Assembly: GCA_003216295.1 (NCBI GenBank)
Contig: QCJB01000004.1
Location: 1-64,000, forward strand
Length of the DNA: 64,000 nt
From: Prochlorococcus sp. AG-402-P16
GTDB lineage: Bacteria > Cyanobacteriota > Cyanobacteriia > PCC-6307 > Cyanobiaceae
Direction: 5' to 3'
The position numbers and the translations under genes are program-made. The notes beneath the pieces are model-generated. The model saw nothing but the letters and a program-made list of their open reading frames with translations, was not told the DNA's origin and did no database searches. Of this stretch, positions 8,772 to 19,162 are shown one piece after another; position 1 is the stretch's first letter, and each line of letters begins with the position of its first letter.

Positions 8772-9836
8772 CTAATTAGCCGCTATTGACCAGCCAAGAA
8801 TTTCACCTGAATGAAATGGTTTTACAGAATCATTAGGATCACCCTCTAGGCCAACATTAATAGATTTAGGCACAAAAATATCTTTTTTCACTAGAGATAT
8901 CTTCTCTATGTTCAGAGGTAATCCATAAAAATTTGCACCATTAATACTAGCAAAAGCTTCAAATCTACTTAAAGCATTCTCTTCTTCAAAGACTTTTAAA
9001 TAACTTTCTAAAGCAAAAGGAGCATTAAAAATCCCTGCACAGCCACATGAGCTTTCTTTAAATTTGCGGGTATGTGGGGCTGAATCAGTACCAAGAAAAA
9101 AACATGCCTTACCGCTTGTAGCTGCTTTCCTTAGAGCTATTCTATGTATTTCTCGCTTCGCTGTTGGCAAGCAATAGAAGTCACTTCGCAAACCACCCAA
9201 GAACATTGCATTCCGATTGATATGCAAATGATGCGGTGTGATTGTAGCTGCAATATTAGACTTACTATTCTCCACAAAATCAATTGCATCGATTGTCGTG
9301 ATGTGCTCTAAAACAACTCTAAGAGATGAAAATCGTCGCAATAATGGTTCTAGGTGACGTTCTATAAAAACAGCTTCTCTATCAAAAACATCAACATCTA
9401 AATCACTTACTTCTCCATGAATCAATAGTGGCATCCCAATCCTTTCCATCGTCTCGAATAAGTTGTCAATCTTATTTAGATCAGTTACGCCATATGAAGA
9501 ATTAGTAGTCACATTAACAGGATAAAGTTTTGCCCCATAGAAAATACCTTCTTTGAATCCTCTCTCTAAAACCTCTGGAGACATATCATCCGTAAGATAT
9601 GCAGTCATCAGGGGAGTAAAAGAAGCACCTTTTGGAATTGCCTGGATAATTCTTTTTTTATACTCTTTAGCACTATTTAAGGTTGTTATTGGAGGATCAA
9701 GATTGGGCATTATAATTGCACGACTAAAGACATTGGCTGTATAACTCACAACACCTTTTAAAATCTTTCCATCTCTCAAATGCAAATGCCAATCATCAGG
9801 CTTTAATATTGAAATTTCATTAAAAGAGTTAATCAC
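8772..9836 (-). CDS. pyrC: Dihydroorotase, class II
   Basis: Cyclises carbamoyl-aspartate to dihydroorotate in pyrimidine synthesis. The zinc-binding H-x-H is DDWHLHLRDG (His17, His19). The carbamylated-lysine segment is GAKLYPVNVTTNSSYG. Further metal histidines are LLIHGEVSD and VLEHITT, and the catalytic Asp is in LGTDSAPH. Length (354) and sequence match the E. coli-like class II enzyme. It is a single gene, divergent from the antiporter gene across 147 bp. A second, apparently inactive dihydroorotase-like gene lies at 61214. Confidence 0.96.
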   Translation of the reverse strand: MINSFNEISILKPDDWHLHLRDGKILKGVVSYTANVFSRAIIMPNLDPPITTLNSAKEYKKRIIQAIPKGASFTPLMTAYLTDDMSPEVLERGFKEGIFYGAKLYPVNVTTNSSYGVTDLNKIDNLFETMERIGMPLLIHGEVSDLDVDVFDREAVFIERHLEPLLRRFSSLRVVLEHITTIDAIDFVENSKSNIAATITPHHLHINRNAMFLGGLRSDFYCLPTAKREIHRIALRKAATSGKACFFLGTDSAPHTRKFKESSCGCAGIFNAPFALESYLKVFEEENALSRFEAFASINGANFYGLPLNIEKISLVKKDIFVPKSINVGLEGDPNDSVKPFHSGEILGWSIAAN

Positions 9837-9983
9837 AGAGTTAAAGTCTTTTCGATGAATATCTTAAGCAACCTTGATTCATAAGTCTTCAAGTATCAAT
9901 CCAAGGACTAAGATATTCTGATAATACCAAATTGAAATATTATAAATTCATTCAGTGTATTAGCTTCTCAATAAATTTAAATT

Positions 9984-11078
9984 ATGTCTTCATCATTAGT
10001 GTCGATTATAGAATTTATTACTGGAATAGTTTTACTTTTTAGTGGTGGCGAGTTCTTTATACAAGGGTCAGTTGCTCTGGCTTTGATTTTCGGCATTCCT
10101 CAACTAGTTATTGGTTTAACAATAGTTTCTCTTGGAACAAGTGCACCTGAACTATTTGTTAGTGCCCATTCCTCTCTTACAGGATCAGATAGTCTTGCAT
10201 TAAGCAACATAGTCGGTAGCAATATTTTCAATGTAATGGTCGTTCTTGGTTGTAGCGCCTTGTTGAGACCTTTAAAAGTTGAGAGTCGTCTTGTAAGACG
10301 AGATATACCCCTTCTCTTAGGAGTATCAGCTGCCGTTTGGGGGATGGCATCTTCAGGATTGATAACTTGGCAGTTTGGAATAGCTTTATTAATAGCGCTG
10401 ATAATTAATACCACTTGGGAAATTCGAACTGCGAGAGAAGAACCTCAAAAGACACAAGAAGCAGAGCCTACAATCAACATGGAAAGAGATTCTACTAATT
10501 TCATTCATGCAGCATTGAAACTATTGGCGGGTATTTTTTTACTCACATTTGGTTCAAAACTATTAGTACAAGGAGCATCCTCAATTGCGTCATTACTTGG
10601 AGTAAGTGAGGCAATCATTGGATTAACAATAGTTTCACTTGGCACCTCACTACCAGAATTAATCACCTCATTAATTGCCGCTATCCGCGGTCAAACTGAT
10701 TTAGCGATAGGGAATGTAATTGGAAGTTGTTTGTTAAATCAATTACTAGTATTAGGTGGTTGTTCTCTCTTGTCAGGAGGAAATGGTTTAGTTGTTGAGA
10801 ATTTACTAATAACAAAAGATATCCCAATAATGGTTATTACTACACTTGCTTGTATGCCAATTTTCTGGACAAAAGGAAAAATCAGTAGAGGCGAAGGTGG
10901 TGTTTTACTTGGATTATATTTACTATATATTGCAGATAAATTAATCCCCTTAACCTTCCCTTCTTTACATTCAGCATACAACCAGCTTGTTATTTTTGCT
11001 ATAATATTTACTTCAATTATAATCATATATAAAACAATCAGTTATTGGTTTATATTAAAAAATAATCCCAATAACTAA
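9984..11078 (+). CDS. Ca2+(K+)/Na+ antiporter family protein (CaCA, YrbG-like)
   Basis: 364-residue membrane protein with two homologous halves, each carrying the ion-binding alpha repeat: GLTIVSLGTSAPELFVSAHSS and, later, GLTIVSLGTSLPELITSLIAA. Each is followed by an N-(I/V)-(V/I)-G-S motif. About ten hydrophobic helices are visible. A charged cytoplasmic loop near residues 145-170 joins the halves. Such proteins exchange Ca2+ (or K+) for Na+ or H+ across the plasma or thylakoid membrane. It ends 13 bp before the convergent gor stop. Confidence 0.88.
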   Translation: MSSSLVSIIEFITGIVLLFSGGEFFIQGSVALALIFGIPQLVIGLTIVSLGTSAPELFVSAHSSLTGSDSLALSNIVGSNIFNVMVVLGCSALLRPLKVESRLVRRDIPLLLGVSAAVWGMASSGLITWQFGIALLIALIINTTWEIRTAREEPQKTQEAEPTINMERDSTNFIHAALKLLAGIFLLTFGSKLLVQGASSIASLLGVSEAIIGLTIVSLGTSLPELITSLIAAIRGQTDLAIGNVIGSCLLNQLLVLGGCSLLSGGNGLVVENLLITKDIPIMVITTLACMPIFWTKGKISRGEGGVLLGLYLLYIADKLIPLTFPSLHSAYNQLVIFAIIFTSIIIIYKTISYWFILKNNPNN

Positions 11079-11091
11079 TATGCTCAATAGA

Positions 11092-12453
11092 TTACCTCAT
11101 GGTCACAAATTCCTCAGCTATTGTAGGGTGTAATGCCATGGTATTATCAAAATCAGTTTTTTTAGCTCCCAGCAAAAGAGGGATAGAAGCCATTTGAATA
11201 ATCTCAGATGCATTATCGCCAAGCATATGACAACCTACTATTTTATTATTATTTTTATCAACTATTAACTTTAAAATACATTTTGCTCCTTTCTTAGGAA
11301 TAGATTTTGATAATGGTCTAAATTTTGATCTATATACTTCAACATTATCTTTTCCTATAGATTGATTAGCCTCTTCTTCAGTCAATCCTACAGAAGCTAT
11401 TTCAGGCTGACTAAATACAGCATGGGGGACTAAGTTATAATTTACAGTTCGGTTACTTTCTCCATAAATTCTATCAGCGAAGCTTCGGCCTTCATCTATT
11501 GCAACAGGTGTCAAATTAATCCTATTAGTAACATCTCCAATAGCAAAAATATTAGTAACATTAGTTTTATTTTCGTTATCAACTTTAATTTTATTATTCT
11601 TAATTTCTACTCCTGATTCTTCTAGATGCAATCCCTCCAAAAATGGTTCTCTACCAGTAGCAAAAAGTACACCATTTGAATCAAGCTCTTGATCAGAAGT
11701 TGTTCTAATGACTAACGAACCTGATTTCCCTTTTATTGAGGAAATACTCTCACCAAATTTCAATTTAATTCCTTTATTTTTCATCGCCTCCAATAATGCC
11801 GAAGAAAGTTCTAAATCAAAACCTCTTAATAGGCTCTCACCTCTCACCAATTGAGTAACTTCAACACCTAGCCCTTGCAAAATGCATGCAAATTCACAAG
11901 CAATGTAACCTGCTCCAACGATAGTAATTTTAGCTGGGAGATTTTCCAACAGGAACATATCATCACTTGTCCAACCAAGATACGATCCTTCAATACTGGG
12001 TATTTTTGGTCTACTACCTACAGCTATAAGAATTTTTTCACCATACAATTCATCTAAAATCTCTCCATTTTTTCTATTTTTAACAACAATACAATTTGAA
12101 TTTTTAAATTCACCCCAGCCTTTCACAAGCTCAACATTAGCTTTCAACAAAAATTCTTCATGCAGTTTATTCAGTCTTTGAACTTCACTCCTTAAATTCG
12201 ATAACAAAATCTCTGAATTAATCTTAAAATTCTCGAAATCCAATCCATAGGAAGATGCATATGAAATATTTTCGACTAATGAAGATCCACAAACCAATAA
12301 CTTTTTGGGTACACAACCTCTGATCACACATGTTCCTCCAACAAGATCACCCTCTACAATTGCTACAGAAGCTCCATAGCTAGCTGCTCTTTTAGCGGCA
12401 GCCAACCCCCCCGAACCTGCGCCAAGGACAATTAAATCAAAAGATCTTTTCAA
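11092..12453 (-). CDS. gor: Glutathione-disulfide reductase
   Basis: FAD-dependent enzyme that keeps glutathione reduced with NAD(P)H. The FAD-binding N-terminus is VLGAGSGGLAAAKRAA. The redox-active disulfide is Cys42/Cys47 in GGTCVIRGCVPKK. The nucleotide-binding site is ITIVGAGYIACEFA. The second FAD motif is TNIFAIGDV, and the dimer/active-site C-terminus HPTIAEEF supplies the catalytic His-Glu. 453 residues is normal. It diverges by only about 40 bp from a GST-family gene, suggesting a shared promoter region for thiol metabolism. Confidence 0.95.
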   Translation of the reverse strand: MKRSFDLIVLGAGSGGLAAAKRAASYGASVAIVEGDLVGGTCVIRGCVPKKLLVCGSSLVENISYASSYGLDFENFKINSEILLSNLRSEVQRLNKLHEEFLLKANVELVKGWGEFKNSNCIVVKNRKNGEILDELYGEKILIAVGSRPKIPSIEGSYLGWTSDDMFLLENLPAKITIVGAGYIACEFACILQGLGVEVTQLVRGESLLRGFDLELSSALLEAMKNKGIKLKFGESISSIKGKSGSLVIRTTSDQELDSNGVLFATGREPFLEGLHLEESGVEIKNNKIKVDNENKTNVTNIFAIGDVTNRINLTPVAIDEGRSFADRIYGESNRTVNYNLVPHAVFSQPEIASVGLTEEEANQSIGKDNVEVYRSKFRPLSKSIPKKGAKCILKLIVDKNNNKIVGCHMLGDNASEIIQMASIPLLLGAKKTDFDNTMALHPTIAEEFVTMR

Positions 12454-12494
12454 TTTTGTTACCTAGTATTATTCTCTTATTCTTGATGAAATAA

Positions 12495-13736
12495 ATGGAT
12501 CCAGCCAGAAATGCAATGAGTTGGGAAGAATTAGAAATACTTTCAGCCGATCCGATAGATCGAGTGAATGGTCCAACCAATCCATATTCCTCTCTCCGAT
12601 TATTTAATAAAAATAACACTGACGCAGTTGTCACTCTTTACAGAGATAATCACGCATGGTGTCCATACTGTCAAAAGGTTTGGCTTTGGTTAGAGCTAAA
12701 AAAAATTCCTTATCAAATAAAAAAAGTTACTATGCGTTGCTATGGGCAAAAAGAAAGATGGTATTTGAAGAAAGTACCCTCAGGAATGCTCCCTGCCATA
12801 CAATTTCAAAATCATGTGATCACAGAAAGCGATGAAATTCTATTTGTATTAGAAGAAATTTATGGTCCCTTAGGGCAATCACTAAATGAACATAAAGTTT
12901 TAAATTATAGAAGACTTGAAAGAGAATTATTCTCTTCATGGTGCAACTGGTTATGTAGTAACTCTTTTCTAACAATGCAAGAAGAAGTAAAGAAAGAGAA
13001 CTTTAAAAAAGTTGCCCAGAGATTAGAGAAGGAACTACAAAAAAACACGTCAGGATGGCTAACCCCAATCTCAACAACAAGTGGCGATAGACCTGGATCA
13101 GCAGATGTTATTTTTATTCCATATATAGAAAGAATGAATGCCTCATTGGCTTATTACAAAGGGTATTCATTAAGAGAAGAGCACCCTTTCATAGATATAT
13201 GGCTCACGAACCTAGAACGACTTAATGAATACAGAGGAACTCAAGGAGATTTTCACACTCATGTCCATGATTTACCTCCACAAATGGGAGGTTGCTACAC
13301 TAATCAAAATATACGTCAACAAAATTTTGCAGAAAAAATTGATACTGGCATCGGGTTAGGAAATTTAGAATTGGCAAATTTACAAGCAGATGAAAACAGC
13401 GAACAAAAATTTAAAGCGATTGTATTAGAAAGGGTTATCAAGCATAAAGAAAAAATAATTGAAGTGAACCCTATACCAAATAAATTATTTGACCAATCAC
13501 TAAGAGCTGCTTTGACTACTATGGTTTCGAATCAAAGTTGTACCCCTGAGAAGATGAGTGCCTCTGGCATAAGATACCTTCGAGATAGAATCTCAGTACC
13601 TAGAGATATGCCTTTACTATCTGCTCGATTGTTTAGACAAGCTCTTGAACGTACAGCTAGTTTAGATGGTATAGAATTAGGTACTAAAATACCTATTACA
13701 AATAGGCTAGATCAAAATCCAATACAATTTAAATAA
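12495..13736 (+). CDS. Glutathione S-transferase family protein with C-terminal extension
   Basis: 413 residues. A thioredoxin-like GST N-domain begins near residue 45, with a WCPYCQKVW motif (Cys56, Cys59) like glutaredoxins and omega-class GSTs, and the glutathione-contact segment VPSGMLPAIQF...ITESDEIL. A helical GST C-domain follows to about residue 250. The remaining 160 residues, from about HTHVHDLPPQMGG on, are not part of a usual GST. The substrate is unknown. It diverges from glutathione reductase across about 40 bp, so the two may be co-regulated. The ATG at 12495 fits the context. Confidence 0.8.
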   Translation: MDPARNAMSWEELEILSADPIDRVNGPTNPYSSLRLFNKNNTDAVVTLYRDNHAWCPYCQKVWLWLELKKIPYQIKKVTMRCYGQKERWYLKKVPSGMLPAIQFQNHVITESDEILFVLEEIYGPLGQSLNEHKVLNYRRLERELFSSWCNWLCSNSFLTMQEEVKKENFKKVAQRLEKELQKNTSGWLTPISTTSGDRPGSADVIFIPYIERMNASLAYYKGYSLREEHPFIDIWLTNLERLNEYRGTQGDFHTHVHDLPPQMGGCYTNQNIRQQNFAEKIDTGIGLGNLELANLQADENSEQKFKAIVLERVIKHKEKIIEVNPIPNKLFDQSLRAALTTMVSNQSCTPEKMSASGIRYLRDRISVPRDMPLLSARLFRQALERTASLDGIELGTKIPITNRLDQNPIQFK

Positions 13737-13779
13737 AAATAAAAGCATATTTTTTCTATCCTGAAAGTAAACCTACTTT

Positions 13780-15183
13780 TCACCGGCGTTTTCGTGAATC
13801 AATCTGAAGAAGATCCTTGACCTTTTGAACTTGACTTGCCAATTGCGGCTCACTAGAAAGTTTTTTTTCTACTTGTTCAATGGCATACATCACTGTTGTG
13901 TGATCTTTACCACCAAATGACTCTCCAATCCTAGGAAGACTTAAATCTGTACCATGACGCATTAGATACATTCCTACTTGTCTTGCCTGGCTTACAGGTC
14001 TACGTCTACTAGGACTTCTCATTTCCTCTTCTGTAACACCAAAAACCTCAGCGACTTTCTCCATTACTTGCTTAGGTTTAACTTCAACGCCTTGTCCTGT
14101 TGGGTCAAGCATAGGAGCAACAGACTCAACTGTCATAGGCAATCCGGTTATGGATGCGAATGCGACAGCTCGAGTAAATGCACCTTCTAATTCTCTAATA
14201 TTAGAGGTAAATCTACCTGCAATAAATTGAATTAAATCTCTTGGCAAACGCATTCTTTCATGCTCAGCTTTTTTTTGTAAAATTGCCATTCTCGTCTCTA
14301 AATCAGGCGCTTGTATATCTGCGATCAAACCCATTGAAAATCTTGAGATTAATCGCTCTTGCAAACGAGGTATTTGACTTGGAGGTCTATCACTCGTCAA
14401 AACTATTTGCCTTCCAGCCTCATGCAAAGCATTAAAAGTATGAAAAAACTCCTCTTGTGTATATTCTTTTCCCTCAATAAATTGAATATCATCGACCAAT
14501 ATCAAATCAGCCTCCCTGTACCTATTTCTAAAAGCTTGCATTCCATCTTTTCTAATAGCAACTATTAAATCATTGGTAAAAGTCTCCGTAGAGACATATG
14601 CGACCTTTGCTTCAGGATCAATCTCTAACCTGTAATGGCCAATAGATTGCATAAGATGAGTCTTACCTAAGCCAACTCCCCCGCAAATAAATAATGGGTT
14701 AAACTCTCTGCCCGGAGATTCAGCCACAGCCATAGCTGCCGCATGGGCCATTCGACTGTTTGGGCCTACAACGAATCTATTAAAAACATATCTTAGATTA
14801 AGACCTGGTAAGAATTTTTTTACTGGTGCTTTCATAGATTTATCACTATTACTATCCCTACCAACAGTCGAATTAGTTTGATCTAAGTTCGAAAAAGTTT
14901 TTCTCTTATTACTTTTGTTTGCTCGAAAATCCTCCTTGACTTTGATATTAACCTTCACTGGATCTCCATATATTTGCGTTGCGACCTCTTCAATTGTCTG
15001 AGAATAGTTTTTTCTTAACCAATCACTTGAAAAGCTATTTGGAGCCACCAAAGTCAAACAACCATCTTTGAAGTCAACTAATTCAGCAGGTCGTATCCAT
15101 GTTTCATATGAAGGTTTACTTAAATTCTTTTGAAGTAATTGCTGAACCTTCGTCCATAGCTCATCACGAGTTGGCACCGGCAT
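13780..15183 (-). CDS. dnaA: Chromosomal replication initiator DnaA
   Basis: 467 residues. Domain I is the N-terminal [25 protein letters not shown] variable linker follows. The AAA+ domain III has Walker [16 protein letters not shown] and Walker [14 protein letters not shown]. The C-terminal helix-turn-helix domain IV carries the DnaA signature [12 protein letters not shown]. It binds DnaA boxes and melts the origin. No dnaN or recF neighbour and no cluster of TTATCCACA-type boxes was seen in the upstream 220 bp, so this is probably not the origin itself. Confidence 0.97.
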   Translation of the reverse strand: MPVPTRDELWTKVQQLLQKNLSKPSYETWIRPAELVDFKDGCLTLVAPNSFSSDWLRKNYSQTIEEVATQIYGDPVKVNIKVKEDFRANKSNKRKTFSNLDQTNSTVGRDSNSDKSMKAPVKKFLPGLNLRYVFNRFVVGPNSRMAHAAAMAVAESPGREFNPLFICGGVGLGKTHLMQSIGHYRLEIDPEAKVAYVSTETFTNDLIVAIRKDGMQAFRNRYREADLILVDDIQFIEGKEYTQEEFFHTFNALHEAGRQIVLTSDRPPSQIPRLQERLISRFSMGLIADIQAPDLETRMAILQKKAEHERMRLPRDLIQFIAGRFTSNIRELEGAFTRAVAFASITGLPMTVESVAPMLDPTGQGVEVKPKQVMEKVAEVFGVTEEEMRSPSRRRPVSQARQVGMYLMRHGTDLSLPRIGESFGGKDHTTVMYAIEQVEKKLSSEPQLASQVQKVKDLLQIDSRKRR

Positions 15184-15404
15184 TACCTAATGGATTATGA
15201 ATCTAGGCAAAAAACTCAAATTGGTCATTATTAAATTTGGGAATCCAATTCTAAAATTTGATTCATTAAAACAAAGAAAGCAACCATTGCAGGGGATTTC
15301 TCAGATAATAAAAAAACGTAACTTTATTTTTTACAGCACAAAAATTAATTTGATGAAATGAAGAGTAACTTAAACTCCTATGAAAACGATGAAATGAAAT
15401 AAAA

Positions 15405-16136
15405 ATGGAACTGGTAACCAACAAAGAAAAAAAGATTTTAAATTCACTGAAAGACAAGAAGGCCACAATCGTATTAATGACAAGATGGCATGGTATAAAT
15501 CGATGTAAAAGTCGTCTGTCAAAAGATCTTGGGGTAATTAAAGCAGCAAAAATACAAGAACAGCTAACTCTCCATACTATTGAGGTGGCAAAACGAGTTC
15601 AAAAAGAAAATTTAGCAGAAGTAAAGATTGCCATCGATGGAATTGGACTTACAGCCGCAAGAAGATGGGCGAGCGTAAACGGAATCGAAAGAATTGTGAC
15701 TCAAGGAGCTGGGAATCTAGGCACCAAAATGAAAAAACAATTCTTAAAAACCCATGCAGAAAAGTACACTTCTTGCAAGTTTTCTAATTCAATAATAATT
15801 ATAGGGACAGATTTACCCTCCATATCACATCTTGACTTAACCCAAGCCATAGAAATACTTCACCATAAAGAAATGGTTCTTGGACCTTCAACAGATGGAG
15901 GATATTGGCTTATCGGATTATCAAAGAAACTATTAAACCCTTTATGTCTCTGGCCATTTTCAGGCATAAGATGGGGGACAGATCAGGTTTTTTCTAAGAC
16001 CATTGAATTAGCATCCTTAAATCAAGTTGATTATCAATTACTTCAAAAGAAAAACGACCTCGATAGTCTTATTGATTTATCGCCATGGCTAGATTACAAG
16101 AAATTCCAAGTCTCAGTATCATCATTCCAACTTTAA
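15405..16136 (+). CDS. TIGR04282/DUF2064-type glycosyltransferase-like protein
   Basis: 243 residues in the nucleotide-sugar transferase-like DUF2064 family. Visible: RCKSRLSKDLG near residue 34, the GTDLPSISHLDL substrate-binding segment and LGPSTDGGYWLIGL. Families TIGR04282 and TIGR04283 are usually encoded as neighbours, as here, and have been linked to arsenosugar biosynthesis or membrane glycolipids. The substrate is unknown from sequence. The 3' end overlaps the next gene by 52 bp, implying translational coupling. Start ATG at 15405. Confidence 0.75.
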   Translation: MELVTNKEKKILNSLKDKKATIVLMTRWHGINRCKSRLSKDLGVIKAAKIQEQLTLHTIEVAKRVQKENLAEVKIAIDGIGLTAARRWASVNGIERIVTQGAGNLGTKMKKQFLKTHAEKYTSCKFSNSIIIIGTDLPSISHLDLTQAIEILHHKEMVLGPSTDGGYWLIGLSKKLLNPLCLWPFSGIRWGTDQVFSKTIELASLNQVDYQLLQKKNDLDSLIDLSPWLDYKKFQVSVSSFQL

Positions 16137-16792
16137 ATGAAGCAAATAAGCTGCCGCTTCTTTTAGCAGATTTAAATACCTGGAATGACAACCTAGAACT
16201 AATTGTTGTAGACGGAGGGAGTAAAGATTCTACTGTTTCGATAGCAAAAATACATGACATCCTGGTTATAGAAAGTCTACAAAAAAACAGAGGTTATCAA
16301 CTTAATATTGGAGCTTCTCATGCTAAAGGAGATTGGCTTTTATTTCTTCATGCTGATAGCAGATTAGATAAAATATGGATAAAGAAATTAATTGCCATAA
16401 CAAGAAAAATATCATCAAAAGATTTCGCATGGTACTTTGACTTTAAAATCGAAAATGCTAACCTTCAATTTAGAATATTAGAAATAGCTGTTGCGCTTAG
16501 AAGTTATTTATTTAATAGACCTTACGGAGATCAAGGTCTATTAATACATAAGAGTCTTTATAACTTATCGGGAGGATTCTCCTCATTAAATATCATGGAA
16601 GATCTTGATCTAATGATAAGGATTACTAAAACAAATAAAGTAAAAAGTATTGGGGCAAATATTTATACTGATAGCAAAAAATGGGCTAATTCAAATATTC
16701 TTGAGCGCGCAATTAAAAATGCAATATTACGCTATAAATGGACACAAGGCTATGACATTGAAAGATTATCAAATGAATACTATTCACAATAA
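16085..16792 (+). CDS. GT2-family glycosyltransferase (TIGR04283-like)
   Basis: 235 residues with the GT-A fold: SIIIPTLNEANKLP, the nucleotide-binding DGGSKDST, the metal-binding HADSRLD (D-x-D-like) and PYGDQGLLIHKSLYNLSGGF with a MEDLDLMIR acceptor/catalytic segment. It overlaps the preceding DUF2064 gene, its usual partner. No long membrane helices are evident, so it probably acts at the cytosolic face of the membrane. Whether this cyanobacterium makes an arsenosugar with the pair cannot be told from these two genes alone. Confidence 0.8.
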   Translation: MARLQEIPSLSIIIPTLNEANKLPLLLADLNTWNDNLELIVVDGGSKDSTVSIAKIHDILVIESLQKNRGYQLNIGASHAKGDWLLFLHADSRLDKIWIKKLIAITRKISSKDFAWYFDFKIENANLQFRILEIAVALRSYLFNRPYGDQGLLIHKSLYNLSGGFSSLNIMEDLDLMIRITKTNKVKSIGANIYTDSKKWANSNILERAIKNAILRYKWTQGYDIERLSNEYYSQ

Positions 16793-16816
16793 AATTAAAT
16801 TATTATAATAAATTAA

Positions 16817-17359
16817 TTAATTTGAATACCAAAAAGCACATTTATTCCCTTTTGGTTCTAGAACCCAACCTTGTCTTTTATAAAAAATAATCACATCTGC
16901 ATCTGCAAATAATGTTACTCTCTTAATTCCTTCTCTTTTTAAACTCCGCATTAAATAAGACATAAGTTGCTTACCTAATCCAGAACCTTGATAAACAGGA
17001 TTAATAGCTACATCCCATATTGTCGCGTCAATAAATCCATCCCCAGTACACCTAGCAAAACCAATTAGCCTCGGGAAACTTTTATCATGCTTCCATAAAC
17101 CAACCTTGAGCAAGCTATTATCAAGAGCTCTTTTTACCCTCCTAAGAGGCCTTCTTCCCCAACCCACTGCTTGCAATAATTGTTCAAGTTCAATCAAATC
17201 AAAAGATCTTGAGTCGCTAAAAACAAAAGGATTGGGATCACCTTGGTTGAAATATTGGGAGGCTTGCTGACCATACAAATTCTTTAAGAGTTCATCTGAA
17301 ATTCTATTTTGATTTCTCCACCCAGGTCCGCCTATTTTTTTTTTGCCGATATTGATCAT
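16817..17359 (-). CDS. GNAT acetyltransferase, Ycf52/NSI-like
   Basis: 180 residues. The last 110 form a GNAT domain: LIGFARCTGDGFIDATIWDVAINPVYQGSGLGKQLM has the acetyl-CoA loop Q-x-G-x-G, followed by LFADADVIIFYKRQGW. The family resembles the plastid-encoded Ycf52 and the plant chloroplast GNAT proteins that acetylate protein N-termini and lysines. The targets here are unknown. It lies 6 bp downstream of the ABC exporter gene on the same strand, so hisG-ABC-GNAT may be one transcript. Confidence 0.78.
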   Translation of the reverse strand: MINIGKKKIGGPGWRNQNRISDELLKNLYGQQASQYFNQGDPNPFVFSDSRSFDLIELEQLLQAVGWGRRPLRRVKRALDNSLLKVGLWKHDKSFPRLIGFARCTGDGFIDATIWDVAINPVYQGSGLGKQLMSYLMRSLKREGIKRVTLFADADVIIFYKRQGWVLEPKGNKCAFWYSN

Positions 17360-17365
17360 AAAAAA

Positions 17366-19162
17366 TTAAATTGTTGTAAGGCCTTTTTCTTGCAAATCGG
17401 CAAGTTGAGAATAAAGACCGCCTAAAGACCTCAATTCTTTATGAGTACCCTGCTCTATTAATCTTCCTTTTTTCATGACCATTATGCGATCGGAAGATTC
17501 TATTGTTGCTAGTCTATGAGCAATAACAAGAGCTGTTCTTCTTTCAAGTAATCTATCAAGATCTCTTTGCAAAGTTGCTTCAGTGGATGGGTCCATAAAG
17601 GCAGTAGCTTCATCCATGATTAATACTTTTGGATCTCTTATTGCAACTCTCGCTATAGATAAAAGCTGTCTTTCTCCTGAGGAAAGATTTCCTCCTCTTT
17701 CTCTAATATAAGTATCTAATCCATTTGGTAGTTTTCTTAATAAATTATTTAATCCTAACTCACTACAAATTTCCTTTAATCTTTGACTATCAACTGAAGA
17801 ATCCAAACGGAGATTATCTGCAACATTTCCACTAAACAAGAAAGTATCCTGAAGAACTACTCCTAGTTGTCTACGCAAAGAATCAATTGGAATATTTTTA
17901 ATATTTTGACCATCAATATATATATTTCCCTTTTGCGGTTCATAAAGTCTGCATAATAATCTTATCAATGTTGTTTTACCTGAACCAGTTGGTCCTACCA
18001 ATGCAATATGTTCTCCTGGTTTGATTTTAAAACTCAAATCATTTATTATTTGTTCATCATCTCTATAAAAAAAACTAACATTTTCAAATATAACTTCGCC
18101 AAAAGTATTATTAGTTGAACTAATATTTTTTTTATTTTCAAATAACGGAGAGATTTGATCATAGATCTCTATTTTCTTTTCCAGTAGTTCGCTTATTCTT
18201 TCTACTGCTGTCAACCCTCCCTGTATTTGTGTAAATCTTTCTGCCAACTGCCTTAATGGTTCAAATAGTCTTTGAGAATACAAGATAAATGTAGTAAGAG
18301 TTCCTAAGCCCATAGATCCTGCCGTAACCATATAACCGCCCAAGGAAATAACTAAAGCGACTGCAGCTAATGAAACCCATTCAATAAAAGCAGATATACT
18401 GCTGTCATAAAAAATAGTCCCATTTACAGCATTCTTGTAATTAGTTCCTGTTTTAAAAAAATTTTTACCATTCAAGCTTTGCCTTCTAAACATTTGGACA
18501 ACTTCTAACCCTTGGAGATTTTCTTGAAAATTTGCATTTAATTGAGATAATTCTTCTCTAACTTTATAATTTTGTTTTCGATAACGTTTTTGTAACCACA
18601 AAATAAAATAAGTAACAGGAATTTGAGTAATCAATAGCAGTAAACCTAATCTCCACTCAATTAAAATCATTGTTATCGAGATAACTATTAGACTTACGAA
18701 ATCAGCCAAAACTCCTACAGCACCACTGCCAAAAACCTCTGATAAAGCATCAACATCGCTAGTTAATCTTGTCAACAATTTACCCACAGGTATTTTGTCA
18801 TGAAAACGTAATGACAAGGACATAGAATGAGAAAACAAATCATTCCTTATTCGCGCAGTCAGCCTTTGTCCAACAGCTTGAATATTGTATGACTGGAAAC
18901 CTTGTAATCCAAGTCTAAGGATTACTGTTATGAAAAGTATTCCAACTATTGACCTTATTGAAGTTTCTTTAGAAAAATTATCAACAAAAGATATTGTATT
19001 TTCTCCTCTTAATACAGAAATAGCTTGCCCTACTAAAAGAGGTTGAATTGCGCCTGCCAAAGCTACTGGAATTAATATCAAAACTATAAGGATTAAACGT
19101 CTTTTCTCTTTTTTTAAATACCTCCCAAGTTTCTTGACTCTTCGAAAATCATTTTTTGCCAT
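17366..19162 (-). CDS. ABC exporter, fused membrane and ATPase domains (MsbA/MDR-like)
   Basis: 598 residues. An N-terminal six-helix membrane domain (about 20-320) is followed by an ATPase domain: Walker A GPTGSGKTTLIRLL, Q-loop VVLQDTFLFSG, signature LSSGERQLLSIARV, Walker B KVLIMDEATAFMD, H-loop VIAHRL. Such half-transporters dimerise and export lipids or hydrophobic compounds; the cargo is unknown here. The start codon overlaps the hisG stop by 1 bp, suggesting translational coupling even though the functions look unrelated. Confidence 0.9.
   Translation of the reverse strand: MAKNDFRRVKKLGRYLKKEKRRLILIVLILIPVALAGAIQPLLVGQAISVLRGENTISFVDNFSKETSIRSIVGILFITVILRLGLQGFQSYNIQAVGQRLTARIRNDLFSHSMSLSLRFHDKIPVGKLLTRLTSDVDALSEVFGSGAVGVLADFVSLIVISITMILIEWRLGLLLLITQIPVTYFILWLQKRYRKQNYKVREELSQLNANFQENLQGLEVVQMFRRQSLNGKNFFKTGTNYKNAVNGTIFYDSSISAFIEWVSLAAVALVISLGGYMVTAGSMGLGTLTTFILYSQRLFEPLRQLAERFTQIQGGLTAVERISELLEKKIEIYDQISPLFENKKNISSTNNTFGEVIFENVSFFYRDDEQIINDLSFKIKPGEHIALVGPTGSGKTTLIRLLCRLYEPQKGNIYIDGQNIKNIPIDSLRRQLGVVLQDTFLFSGNVADNLRLDSSVDSQRLKEICSELGLNNLLRKLPNGLDTYIRERGGNLSSGERQLLSIARVAIRDPKVLIMDEATAFMDPSTEATLQRDLDRLLERRTALVIAHRLATIESSDRIMVMKKGRLIEQGTHKELRSLGGLYSQLADLQEKGLTTI

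Noticed and set aside
15184-15404. Possible replication origin next to dnaA
   Set aside because: No DnaA-box cluster seen, no dnaN neighbour; the 220 bp are ordinary AT-rich spacer.
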